Positions 1 to 13,156 of a stretch of 64,000 nucleotides of DNA are shown piece by piece; the first letter of the stretch is position 1; every line of letters begins with the position of its first letter. Origin of the DNA: Onchocerca volvulus (taxonomy: Eukaryota > Nematoda > Chromadorea > Rhabditida > Onchocercidae); NCBI GenBank assembly GCA_000499405.2, contig HG738138.1, positions 19,135,753 through 19,199,752 on the forward strand, given 5' to 3'. The position numbers were made by a program, and so were the translations under genes. The notes beneath the pieces were generated by a model. It was not told the origin of the DNA. It saw only the letters and a list, made by a program, of their open reading frames with translations, and searched no databases.

Positions 1-614
1 GCTCCCCTGAAAATAAAATAATTGAATGATAAAACGCAGAAGAGCATATCTCAAAGGATCAATAGTGAATGGATCAATAGTGAATGAAACTGAAAATCCG
101 GAGTCGATCGATTAAAAATTACATTTCACATTTCGCCATACACCATTCAGTAACTCGGTCCACTCAGGAGTTCCGGAAAAAGATTATTCCCCTTACAAAT
201 AGGAAACGCAGTGGAAGAAAAACTTTGTTGATTAACTAGAAAATGTTTATTAACCAACCATTAATTAAAATGTATTTTCATGTTCAGTATAAAAAGATTA
301 GTTAACATTATTATATGTATAAAAAAGATTCTAATAAAATCGATTTAAATTGCAAAAATTTTTAAATTTAGAACGAATAAACTTACACGTCGATGGTAAG
401 AAGGCTAACAGGAAGTCTGAGAACAACATCCTTAGGAGGACTAGGAGTAGTAGTCATAGGGTGCTGGTAAAAGTAAGGATAAGCCTGAAGTTGAGAGTTA
501 TAATAATAGTAATAGTAATAGTAATAGTAATAATAATAATGGTTATAGTTAGAGTTAGAATTGTAAGGATAATGCTGCGAATATACAACAAATGCAACTG
601 TCAATACCAGAAAC
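1..614 (-). CDS. Tyr-rich/Gly-tail secreted protein, copy A (partial at both ends)
   Basis: Minus-strand gene, incomplete. Exon 1 is visible from 614 down to 387 and ends at donor GTAAGT (381-386). The intron runs 386-7, and only the first 6 bases of exon 2 (1-6, acceptor TTTTCAG) are inside the window. The visible protein starts inside a signal peptide (...LTVAFVVYSQ), followed by HYPYNSNSNYN, a run of 13 tyrosines, then a Pro/Thr/Tyr-rich segment ending LLTIDV. The intron is phase 2, as in copies B and C. The start codon is hidden in the run of Ns at 615-619. Its intron is very like that of copy D (13227-13626), with an extra 15-bp direct duplication at 57-86. Function unknown; the paralogues suggest a small secreted structural or defence protein. 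Confidence 0.7.
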
Positions 615-619
615 NNNNN
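615..619. other. Assembly gap of five Ns
   Basis: Five Ns interrupt exon 1 of copy A. In copy B the same two flanks (ending CCAGAAAC and starting CAAAATTCAGAGG) are 71 bp apart and include the start codon, so the gap probably stands for about 70 missing bases rather than 5. Confidence 0.9.
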
Positions 620-1572
620 CAAAATTCAGAGGAAAAAATTTTTTTAAAGCGTTTTGAAGATAAAAGATCCTAGGAAAATAGCTCGAAATTTGTATTTACA
701 CCAACGTCTCAAGCAGCAAGTTGAACATTCTCGAGAAGTAATTTTTAGTGTCATTTAAAGTAATATTTCCATGGAACAAGTTTTATTCATCTATAAAAAA
801 GATGAGAATTTGTATGACGGATTGGCATTACTTAATTTCACGTAATAAAAACAAATCGGTGTTTGGCTGCGAATACTTAAATAGTAATGCATACTGCTTA
901 CATGGTAATTTCTTTGTTTAAAATAAGATCGCATGTAGTAATTAATATAAAGTTATTTGAATGATCTTGCATCTTTTAACTGATATAAGTTAATGGTTAT
1001 CAAAAAAGGATTTTAATGCTCAGAAAAACTTGGCGCAAAAAAAAAGTGCACAATCAAATGCTTCCCATTCCGATTCGCTGATGCTATATGACCTGGCCGA
1101 TCTGTTTTCCGAAAGATACGTCGAATAACAAACAGTGATAGTATTTTCAATACTAATCATTATTCAGTTTCAAAAAGACTTGAAATCTTTCGTCATGCGA
1201 CACACAATTTTATGTATTATATTATTTGATCGTTTTCATTTCCCACTCTTTTCCAAGAAATTTTGAAAATTTGTCTGCTTTAGGAAGCACGATGTGCAAT
1301 CAAAATCAAAGTTATTTTTATACTGCTTCATTTCCGTTTTCTGCTTTAATTAACAATTTATTCAGAAAACAATTTCTGTTCTTGGCTTCTTGGCTTGAAT
1401 GATTCTTACTTCAAGTAAACCTTCTCGGCTTCGAAGCTTTCAGTCTCGGCAATTCATAATTTTGTCGAATCTTGGTGTTATTTGATTCTTTTACTCCTGA
1501 TTTATTTCTTTATTGTACATAGAATCTCAAATTCTAATTTGACAAAAAATTTTACTTTCGAAGATTTGGTGG

Positions 1573-1606
<34 letters not shown>

Positions 1607-1723
1607 AAACTAATCTTAGTTTTCAAGAGTTTAATATATGTGAGTCAAAGATTGCATATTTTATTAGACATTAATTAATGAACAGAACAGAAAATCTTTA
1701 AGAATTGATATCTTTTATTGGTA
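620..1723. other. Array spacer upstream of copy A, downstream of copy B
   Basis: No gene seen. 620-1000 matches the upstream flank of copies B and C, but lacks about 150 bp present in them. 1130-1620 matches 12475-13090, the spacer between copies C and D. This is therefore the repeat unit's upstream region and probably holds the promoter of copy A. A pure A-run of nearly 30 bases begins near 1576. Confidence 0.7.
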
Positions 1724-2236
1724 TCATTTGCCAATAAGAGCAGCTAACGCATTACCGGCAGCACGACCTACTAGAAGACCTTGTGATAATCCAGTTGTTC
1801 CTCCTCTGAAAATAAAATAATTGAATGATAAGGCGGAGAAGAGCGAATCTCTAAGGGTCAATATTGAATGAAAATAATGCATGATAGAGTCTTCATTGGG
1901 ATTGCAAGATTCCTTCATGCGGTCGACTAAAAATTGTGTTTGACATTTCGCCATACATCGTTTCGGTAGCTCGTCCATTCAGAATTTTTTCAAACTTATC
2001 ACAAATCAACCTCGTGCTGTATTTTCATGTCTAATAACTTATAAAGAAAAACTGTTTATTATTATCATATGCTGTTAAAAAAGATCCAAATAAAACTGAA
2101 TTGGTTTAAATTGCCAAAATTCGCTCAAAATTTGAAAAAAATAAACTTACAAGTCCAAGTTGATGCCGCCAGAAGGAAAAAGTCCGAATCTATAGACAGT
2201 AGATTCAATGACAGGGACATGGTAAATGTGAGGCTG

Positions 2237-2267
<31 letters not shown>

Positions 2268-2398
2268 GGATAATAAGGATAATAAGGATAAGGGTAATGG
2301 TTAGAGTTATAATGAGAGTTAGAATTGTAAGGATAATGCTGCGAATATACAACAAATGCAACTGTCAATACCAGAAACAGAATGGAAACGAAGTTCAT
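1724..2398 (-). CDS. Tyr-rich/Gly-tail secreted protein, copy B
   Basis: Complete two-exon gene. Exon 1 is 2398-2151, donor GTAAGT at 2150-2145. The phase-2 intron ends at TTTTCAG, and exon 2 is 1805-1724 with stop TGA. Product about 109 residues: signal peptide MNFVSILFLVLTVAFVVYSQ, then HYPYNSNSHYN and repeated YPYYPYY leading into a run of 10 Tyr, then a segment with STVYRFGLFPSGG. Exon 2 gives a Gly/Ala-rich hydrophobic tail (GGTTGLSQGLLVGRAAGNAL, then AALIGK). An in-frame upstream ATG at 2440 would add 14 polar residues. It is conserved in copies C and D, so it could be the true start; I prefer 2398 because it opens directly on the hydrophobic signal. Function not recognised. Extracellular; Tyr-Tyr cross-linking, as in cuticle or eggshell, is only a guess. 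Confidence 0.75.
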
Positions 2399-3130
2399 TG
2401 TATTACCATCAGATATTGACGATTTTCTGTAAGGATTCATCCATTAAATCAAAATTCAGAGGAAAAAATTTTTTTAAAGCGTTTTGAAAACAGAAATGCA
2501 TTTTAAGCCCGTACATCAACAAATCCTTGTATTCTAATTTTTTCTCCGTCAGATGAGTTCAGTTAATTTAAATTAACAAATTCCTCCAGCATTATTAAAA
2601 TACACTCAAAGTTCAAAATTATGATGCATGGAAAATATATTTAAAAAACAGCTCAAATTTTGCATTTACACCAATATTTCAGGAAATATTTCTGAGAAGT
2701 AATTTTTAGTGTCATTTAATTTAAAGTAACATTTCCATGGAACAAGTTTTATTCATCTATAAAAAAGATGAGAATTTGTATGACGGATTGGCATTACTTA
2801 ATTTCACGTAATAAAAACAAATCGGTGTTTGGCTGTGAAAAATTGGATAGTACTGCGTGTGTTTACAGAATAATATTTTTGTTTGAAATAAAATCGCATT
2901 GTGATAACTGACATAAAGTTTATTTAAATGACTTCATTTTTTAACTGATATAGATCAATGGTTATTTAAAAAAGGATTTTAACGCTCAGAAAAACTTATT
3001 GCAGAAAAAAATACTAATTAAATGCTTTTCATTCCCATCATATACTGTTATTTGAATTGTCGATAGTGTTGTGAATGACTATTTCTGCTAAATTAATGAC
3101 TTTCAATCTTCGATACTTCGAGTAACAATT
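2320..3130. repeat. Segmental duplication, copy 1 (pairs with 11680-12475)
   Basis: From the signal-peptide part of exon 1 through about 700 bp of upstream flank, this block is almost identical to 11680-12475. Both contain the same uncommon stretches (for example AGCCCGTACATCAACAAATC and TTCTCCGTCAGATGAGTTCA). The similarity ends abruptly near 3130, after AGTAACAATTAGTG. The duplication carries the putative promoter, so copies B and C are probably expressed alike. Confidence 0.85.
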
Positions 3131-4449
3131 AGTGATAATAATTTAAATACAAATCAGTTCTTTAGTTACACAATAATAGTTTTCTTTGCATTCAATCCCT
3201 TCGCCGTGTATAATAACAAGCGGTGTAACTGATATGACATTCGAGTTTAATCTTATTGCTCAGAATCATCTTGGCTTCGCTTTCCCTTTTATTCAATATA
3301 TACTGAGTAAAAGAAGCGAAAGAACCGAGTTTTCAAAAACTTTTCGAATCAAGAGTGAAACAGCGGAAAGATTGAGTCATTCCGAAGATGTTTGGCTTTT
3401 GAATTCTAGAATCTGATTTCATTTCTTTAAAAAATGTGGATGGAAATTTAATTTCCTGACAGTATTTTTCATGATTGATGCTAAAGACAACGATTTCTGT
3501 CATAGCACTACAATGTGAGGGGAAATCTGCTTCGTAAGCTTAAGATCCAGGTAATTGCTAGCTGTTCTTGACTAAAGACATTAGCCTGGTTTCGCTTCTT
3601 CTTTTATTCAATATACACTTCTGGAATGCTTTACATTTAGTCCAAGAAAACTTACCGATTCAGATTTCTTTCGAATATTTTGCCTATTTTGCTACTAATT
3701 TTGCTGTTTGAAGAATTACTTACTTATTGTGTTCTGTACAGAAATAGTTCCATTGATTATGCAAAATATTCAAAATATCTCAGTATTTCTTATCTTACTC
3801 GTCGTATTTTTACTAATTACATTTTCCCGCTTCTTGTATTGTGTTGATTAGCTTCACGATCCATATAATGATTCTGTCCTTTGCGATGGACCATCTTAAC
3901 AAATAGCGTCATCTGTGGTAGTGCATTTATGCTGCGTTAATACGACATTGCTGTCACTTGCAATTAACAGTTATATAAGACTGATTGCATGCCGAGATAA
4001 GAAGTGCTGACATGAACATAAAGGAACTGTAATTCCATGTATTTCAATTCATCATTAACCTCGTCATTGATCATTAGTTTATAAACATATTAATGTCCTA
4101 TAGTCTATGCAATATCTTTGGCTAGTTTTTAAAGGACTTAATGGCATTCATTTCATTTCCTTTCCCCACATATTTTATCTGATTTTATGCTCAAACATTT
4201 TTGAAACAAATATTAAGTGATAATTGATGGCACTAGCAATCATGAACGAAGTGAATGTTAACGGTTAGGGTGTACAAGGGGAAGTGAGAGAAGCAAAAAT
4301 AAAAATAAGGAACGGATTGCCGTGAATTTTTTCTTCTTGGAAGTAAAGAATTTGTGTTAGTGAAAAGTAAGGACTTACGATTTGAGTCGAATTGATGAAT
4401 GCATGGACAATTAATTTTTTGTTTATTGTTAATACCGCAAATAATCGCT

Positions 4450-4503
4450 GAGTAATATACAGAACAGAAAATTACAGAGTAATATATAGAATAGAAAACT
4501 ATG
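4450..4503. repeat. Tandem repeat, 27 bp x 2
   Basis: Two adjacent copies of a 27-bp unit beginning GAGTAATATA (4450-4476 and 4477-4503), with a few mismatches. Confidence 0.75.
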
Positions 4504-4797
4504 AAGTAGAAGTTTATGCAATCAAAATTATAATAGCCGAGGATTGCTAAGTCGAAGAATTTAAGGTCGAAATTATAACAGTTTACAACAGCCACTAGTT
4601 TCAATTACAACAGTCGAAAATTACCGGAATCGAATATACCACAGCAGCAACTAGCACAACCAAATTTAAGAATAATCCTTCTATCCTAGATAAACGGATG
4701 TGGCTTATAAAATACAAAAAAGAGAATACAGCTTTCTCATGCTGTGTAAGAGATTGGTATGAGAAAGGATATAATTTTTGTAATAATTAGCATATCG

Positions 4798-4903
4798 TAT
4801 GTGAATCTTACACTTTACATGATACAGGATGTGAATCTTTACATGTTACATGATTGACATAAAGAATGTGAATCTTACATGTTACATGATTAGCAAACAA
4901 AAC
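4798..4903. repeat. Tandem repeat, about 36 bp x 3
   Basis: Three degenerate copies of a unit with core TGTGAATCTTACATGTTACA, beginning at about 4798, 4829 and 4865. The first is the most diverged. Confidence 0.8.
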
Positions 4904-5261
4904 ATTACATGTGTATTGGAAAACGATTCAAATAATTTTTTTTGTAATGTTAGTATTTTAAGATAGAAAAGTTATTTTAGAAAAGTTATTTCCGGTTTTC
5001 TGACATGGATATCGGTTATGAGACATGGTCGTTTAATGGATGAAACATAATCACATTCCTAGAAACTTACTTTTACTTTTTACCGATCAGAGAATCCTCA
5101 CTTACTTTATTTTCTTCACATGCGGGAAGGGAAGTTTGCATTGAAATGAACAAAGATGGGAATCGACTGTTTCATAATGTATCATGTCATGTTTGGTCGT
5201 ATACAAAGGCATAGTTATTTCTTGTGACTTGCTCCAATGTAAGTGAAGATAGCGGTGGACG

Positions 5262-5619
5262 TCAGTGAGGATTGTGATTGTTAGGGATAAGGGTATTGGC
5301 ATTATTGAGTGTGAATGGTGATTTTAGCACTGGTTTTGAGGGATGATAAGCCTGAATATCAAGATTTAGCATAAAAATAATCGACTTCTGCACAGCTTGT
5401 CTTTGCAGCTTTTTCTGTTCATTATATTTTGTCAACTGATTTAGCCTATTCAGCGTTCCTTGAAATGAAAGAGATGACAATTTTGATGGGATAGCTACTG
5501 CTAAATGTTATAAAAAAGAAGAGGAATGACTCACCTATCTGTGTGGTATAATTATATGAATTTGAAACTAATGTCTTCACCTCATCATGTGCATTAAGTA
5601 AGCTTTGATCAAAATTCAT
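5262..5619 (-). CDS. Small divergent gene, unknown function, head-to-head with rpt-2
   Basis: Two-exon model on the minus strand. Exon 1 is 5619-5535, starting ATG AAT TTT GAT, with a textbook donor GTGAGT. The intron is only 34 nt (5534-5501) and ends in a pyrimidine-rich ACATTTAG. Exon 2 is 5500-5262, stop TGA. The frame is continuous across the splice (phase 1) and gives 107 residues: MNFDQSLLNAHDEVKTLVSN, later LSFQGTLNRLNQLTKYNEQK, then a polar Lys/Gln helix-like stretch and an Asn/Pro-rich end. There is no signal peptide or membrane segment, and the middle could form a coiled coil. I do not recognise the family. Its ATG is separated by only 6 bases from the divergent ATG of rpt-2. The very short intron and lack of homology keep confidence moderate; a further 3' exon is possible. 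Confidence 0.45.
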
Positions 5620-5623
5620 TCAG

Positions 5624-5625
5624 AA
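5624..5625 (+). promoter_or_regulatory. Possible spliced-leader acceptor before the rpt-2 ATG
   Basis: The rpt-2 ATG (5626) follows TTCATTCAG plus two bases. An acceptor so close to the start is what nematode SL trans-splicing leaves. Inference only. Confidence 0.4.
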
Positions 5626-8512
<2,887 letters not shown>

Positions 8513-8949
8513 GAAAAAATGCTGTAGTCAAGATTTTCTGTTTATGGGAAAGAAAGTAGGGAGAAATGAATCACTTTTTCGTCCTTGTTAAAGCTTCGGT
8601 AATACTTAATGTCGTAATTTGCACTTCCATTTCGATGCTAATAAATTATACCTTTAAAAAAAAAAAAATTAAATTGACATTGTGAACAGAAATAGTTGAA
8701 CGAGTGAGTCATGCTTACTGCTGTGGAATCGTTTGCTGCAACATTTGTGGGAAGAATCTCGTTATTTTGAAAAGAACTGTCGGAAAAAGAAATATGAATA
8801 ATGCAAAGATAAAATTTATGCTTATTTTACTGAAAGAAATTGTGAGGTTTAAGATTCTCACAAAAATTCCTGCCGTAAATACTGCGTCTGTGTAAGTGAA
8901 AATGATTAAAATGAATAGTGGGAAGTTTATTATGAAAACTGGTATCTTT

Positions 8950-9640
8950 CATATATTTATGGACAAATTATCAGAGAAACCCCTGGAAGAAAGACTGAAC
9001 TTGAGTCAAAAAGTGATGAAGCACGGGAAGCTAAGTTTCACCGGACTTAGAATGCTGCAATAGAGGTTGATCGTCTGTGGAGTATTTTGTAAATTACATG
9101 AATTAGTTCACGATAGTTCTTGCGAGCCAGAAAGAAAGGAAATACCTGATTCACATCCTTAAATCGGTGCGCCACTTCCACCATCGGAAACATTATTCAG
9201 TGTTCGCAATATCATCTAATAAGGATGATCAAAGTCAAGAAATCAATAAAGCAACTAAAACATGAGTTCGATAAAGCTACGGAAATAGAAGAGAAATTAT
9301 CGGAATTGGACGATGTGTTAGAAATTGATCACTACTAGTACAAGTATTTTTGTACTGTTAAATATGCTGATTGTTATCAAACTAATCTTTTATTTGATTC
9401 ACGCTAATTTTTATCCATCATGGCTTAAATTTTCAAAGAAAAAAGAAATTATAGTCAAAGAAATCATATCTATTCTTATGGAGACCGCAAAAACTCCCTT
9501 TACAGATAAGAATGAGCAAGAAATAACCGATAACTAAGTTAAAATTATGAAGAGAAATTCTTTCCACTTAATCCACAAATTTTCCCGCGAAAGGACTTGC
9601 CTTCGGTTGGGAATGTCGATAAAGCGGAGTCGAAATAAGG
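8950..9640 (+). pseudogene. Decayed coding remnant, unknown protein
   Basis: Downstream of rpt-2 are stretches that read like protein but are broken by stops and frame changes. About 8980-9100 reads ETPGRKTELESKSDEAREAK, then AIEVDRLWSIL. A one-base shift continues as CKLHELVHDSSCEPERKEIP, followed by a stop and then IGAPLPPSETLFSVRNII. A further shift gives a coiled-coil-like end, IKQLKHEFDKATEIEEKLSE (about 9245-9304) then LDDVLEIDHY, to a stop at 9338. About 9549-9640 reads EEKFFPLNPQIFPRKDLPSV. I cannot name the parent family. An alternative is a real gene with introns I have not resolved, but in-frame TAA/TAG codons at several places favour decay. Confidence 0.4.
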
Positions 9641-9660
9641 CCACATATAGTAGAAATTCG

Positions 9661-11015
9661 TAATATTTCTCAGACAAGTGAGTCATTTATCCATACCTCG
9701 GCACAAAAGCCTTTGTTCTCACCTTCCAATCTGTTAATAGAGTTCATGTGCATTGTTTGAAATGTTTTAAACCATGTTAATCGTCTGGATTGTTGTAAGC
9801 AGTGATACCTACTACAAAACCGAGGATTATCGATATAAAAAGGAGTTTCTAGCGTCAAGGGATCATTGTTAGGCAGCGATCACTTCTTTCTTCTCATCTT
9901 TTCTTTTGCACTACTTTGCTTTATCTACGACGAACAAGTCTTCCAATTCAATTTCCAGATCTCATCAAACTCTATCAATTTGCAACAACAAACAATCCTC
10001 TTCCCTTTTATCAAAAGAAAGTTCAAACTATTGTTATATTATCGATAATCATCAACTGTTTTGTATCGTGGTTACGGCGAATAAAGCCCGTCAAACCAAA
10101 ACTTCGTTACACAACAAATCCAACAGTTCTTCCCTATTTTCAGTACCACAAAAATCCTTCACAAAAAAAAACTTCCACAACAACCATTGTGCATCGCTTG
10201 CTGAATTAGATTATCATTTGAAATTGGATATAAAATGGCTGAAATATGTTTGTCCATATGCTACGATCTGATTGTGACAATGAAGCCAAATGTGCCGTTG
10301 ACGTTGTTAATAAACTCAAGAATCGCCCATCATTCATTGCCTAATGGCTATTTCACCTGACATAAATAAGTTTCACTAAAGAAATACTGAAACTCAGTGC
10401 ATTTTGATGAACTGAACAAAAATTTTTATTTAATTGATTTTGATGTGTTGAAGAAATCGTTCAGATGAAATCCAAAATATTGTGGAGATGATGATACTCT
10501 TCTCGTATTCTCTTTAAATAAGCTAATTGAAGATTGATTTTCTCTGTAGATCAGTTTGCATTTAGCAGAAGGATTACTTAAGTATGTCGGGACTGTGAAA
10601 AATGCGAGCAAAGTAGAGATGATTCATCAAGACATAATAGCGCGTGATATATTTGACAAAACATTTAAAACAATAATATTCGTTAAAACGGAATTTTTTG
10701 TACTTGCGTTATCGTAGCCAAAGTTATCTTTATCAGAAAATAATTTTAATTTCAAGTAAACTCTTGGCTTCGAGGTATTTAGTCTCAGCGATTTGTAATT
10801 TTGTTGAATACTAGTGTTATTTGATCTTTTTACTCCTGGTTTACTTGCTATATTATGCATATGATCTCAAATTCTTCCATTTACCAACAGATCTTACTTT
10901 CCAAGAGTTTAGTATATGTGAAGTGAAAGACTGCTAGATTTTATTAGTCATTAATAAACAAACGGAACAGAAAATAAGTAGAAGTCTTCAGAATTGATAT
11001 CATTTATTGATATTA
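9661..11015. other. Intergenic and array downstream flank
   Basis: No supported gene. Three overlapping plus-strand open frames at 9866-10271 share low-complexity Ser/Thr/Lys/Asn composition with no domain or splice support. From about 10740 the array repeat resumes: 10800-10970 is nearly identical to 12943-13100, the 3' flank of copy D. Confidence 0.5.
10740..10975. repeat. Array 3'-flank repeat (pairs with 12900-13110 and 1410-1680)
   Basis: The sequence following the stop codons of copies C and D (and, more diverged, B) is shared. One 20-base core is GATCTCAAATTCTTCCATTT. It marks the right-hand point at which the array resumes after the rpt-2 interruption. Confidence 0.8.
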
Positions 11016-11768
11016 TTATTTCCCAAAGATAAGCCCCAGCACGCCACCGATAGCAGCACCTATTAAAGTGGCAACTGGAAATCCTGCTCCTCCCCTGAAA
11101 ACATGATAACTGAATGATTAAACGCAGAAGAGCAGATTTCTAGGCATCAGTATTGAATGAAATTAAAGCATAATAGAATCTCCATTGGGATTGCAAGATT
11201 CCTTCATGCAGTCGACTAAAAATTACATTTCACATTATATACACCATTTCGGCAAGTCGATTCACTCAGAACTTCGGGAAAAAGATTCTTTCCCTTACAG
11301 ATAGGAATAAAAAAACTTTGTTGATTAACCAAAAATGCTGACTGGACAAACCATAAACTCAAGTTTATCAGTCCCATATTGTTTTTATTTCAGTAACTTA
11401 TACAAAGATTAATTAGTATTATTATATGCATAAAAAAGATTGAAATAAAACTGAATTGATTTAAATTGCAAAAATTTATTGAAAACTTATAAAGAATAAA
11501 CTTACAAAGTGATTGTAACCAAGTTATCAGGGAAAAGTCCAATTTTCTCATGAACAGATTGGAGGGAAGAAGAAAGGTTAGAGTACTGGTGAAAGTAAGG
11601 ATAAGGCTGAGAATAAGGTTGGTAATAACGATAGTAATAGTAATAGTAATAGTAATAATAATAATAATAATAAGAGTTATAATGAGAGTTAGAATTGTAA
11701 GGATAATGCTGCGAATATACAACAAATGCAACTGTCAATACCAGAAACAGAATGGAAACGAAATTCAT
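11016..11768 (-). CDS. Tyr-rich/Gly-tail secreted protein, copy C
   Basis: Complete. Exon 1 is 11768-11506 with donor GTAAGT (11505-11500). The phase-2 intron ends TTTTCAG. Exon 2 is 11094-11016, stop TAA. Product about 113 residues: the same signal peptide as copy B, HYPYNSNSHYNSY, a run of 14 Tyr, then RYYQPYSQPYPYFHQY and a Ser/Leu segment ending EKIGLFPDNLVTITL. Exon 2 encodes a glycine-zipper-like tail (GGAGFPVATLIGAAIGGVLG then LIFGK). Conserved upstream in-frame ATG at 11810. Copies B and C share an almost identical 5' flank while their Tyr tracts and tails differ, so the coding part diverges faster than the flank. Function unknown; secreted. Confidence 0.75.
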
Positions 11769-12475
11769 TGTATTACCATCAGATATTGACGATTTTCTGT
11801 AAGGATTCAACCATTAAATCAAAATTCAGAGGAAAAAATTTTTTTAAAGCGTTTTGAAAACAGAAATGCATTTTAAGCCCGTACATCAACAAATCCTTGT
11901 ATTCTAATTTTTCTCCGTCAGATGAGTTCAGTTAATTTAAATTAACAAATTCCTCCAGCATTATTAAAATACACTCAAAGTTCAAAATTATGATGCATGG
12001 AAAATATATTTAAAAAACAGCTCAAATTTTGCATTTACACCAATATTTAAGGAAATATTTCTGAGAAGTAATTTTCAGTGTCATTTAAAGTAACATTTCC
12101 TTGGAACAAGTTTCATTCATCTAAAAAAAGATGAGAATTGTATGATGGAGTGGCATTATTTAATTCCACGTAACAAAAACATATTTATGTTTGGCTGTGA
12201 AAAGTTGAATAGTACTGCGTATAATATTTTGGATTGTGATAACTGACATAAAGTTTATTTAAATGATTCTGCATCTTTTAACTGATATGGATCAATGGTT
12301 ATTTAAAAAAAGGATTTTAACGCTCAGAAAAACTTATTGCAGAAAAAAATACTTATTAAATGCTTTTCATTCCCATCATATACTGTTATTTGAATTGTCG
12401 ATAGTGTTGTGAATGACTATTTCTGCTAAATTAATGACTTTCAATCTTCGATACTTCGAGTAACAATTAGTGGTA
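11680..12475. repeat. Segmental duplication, copy 2 (pairs with 2320-3130)
   Basis: Near-identical to the upstream flank of copy B. Here the match passes on into 12475-13090, which instead resembles the spacer after copy A (1130-1620). C plus its spacer is therefore one full array unit. Confidence 0.85.
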
Positions 12476-13156
12476 GTAATTACAATGCTAATCACATCTT
12501 CAGTTTCAAAAAGTTTTGTAACTCTTCTTCATGCAACAACACAGTTTTATGAATTATATTATTTGATCTTTTCCATTTCCCACTCTTTTCTATCACTTCA
12601 GATGGAACGAAGGATGTTTGGAAAATACAAGATGAAGGAACTGAACGAGACATTTCGTATACAGTACGACTGGGAGAAATAGCAGAAAAGTAGAAATAAT
12701 CCATCAAAACAAAACAGTGCATTGATGTGTCTGATGGAGAAAGAATCAAAATTTTTGTTAGAAATTTCGGAAATCTTAAAATTTTGTCTATTTGAATGCA
12801 AAATGCGCAATCATAATCAAAATTGTCTTTTATACTGCTTCATTGCTTTTTTCTGCTCTGAATTAATGATCTGATCGGAAAATAATGTCTATTTAAGAAA
12901 ACCTTCATGGCTTCGAGGCTTTTAGCCTAGGGAATTCATAATTTTGTTGACTACTAGAGTTATTTGATCTTTTTACTCCTGGTTTACTTGCTATATTATG
13001 CATATGATCTCAAATTCTTCCATTTACCAACAGATCTTACTTTCCAAGAGTTTAGTATATGTGAAGTGAAAGACTGCTAGATTTTATTAGTCATTAATAA
13101 ATAAGCAATGCAGAAAATAAGTAGAAGTCTTCAAGGAATGATATCTTTTATTGATA
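11811..13156. other. Array spacer between copies C and D
   Basis: No gene. It holds the presumed promoter of copy C (duplicated block), then a spacer matching 1130-1620, then the 3' flank of copy D. The short open frames at 12470-12810 lack support. Confidence 0.6.

Larger units (their letters stand above)
3150..5101. other. Intergenic, no supported gene
   Basis: No gene that I can support. The left edge (about 3130-3150) is where the array repeat stops. Two short tandem repeats lie inside: about 27 bp x2 at 4450-4503 and about 36 bp x3 at 4798-4903. Open frames here, such as the minus-strand one at 4233-4604, are Tyr/Phe/Ile-rich because of base composition and have no splice or domain support. 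Confidence 0.5.

Noticed and set aside
350..673. Plus-strand Ile/Val-rich frames opposite the Tyr tracts (also 2069-2419 and 11550-11789) and the minus-strand Ile/Leu-rich frame at 2125-2361
   Set aside because: Shadows of TAT/TAC codon runs; starts are non-ATG or lie inside introns.
4233..4604. 123-codon minus-strand open frame
   Set aside because: Phe/Tyr/Ile-biased over local tandem repeats; no domain and no flanking signals.
9866..10271. Three overlapping plus-strand open frames
   Set aside because: Low-complexity stretch open in all frames; none shows domain or splice support.
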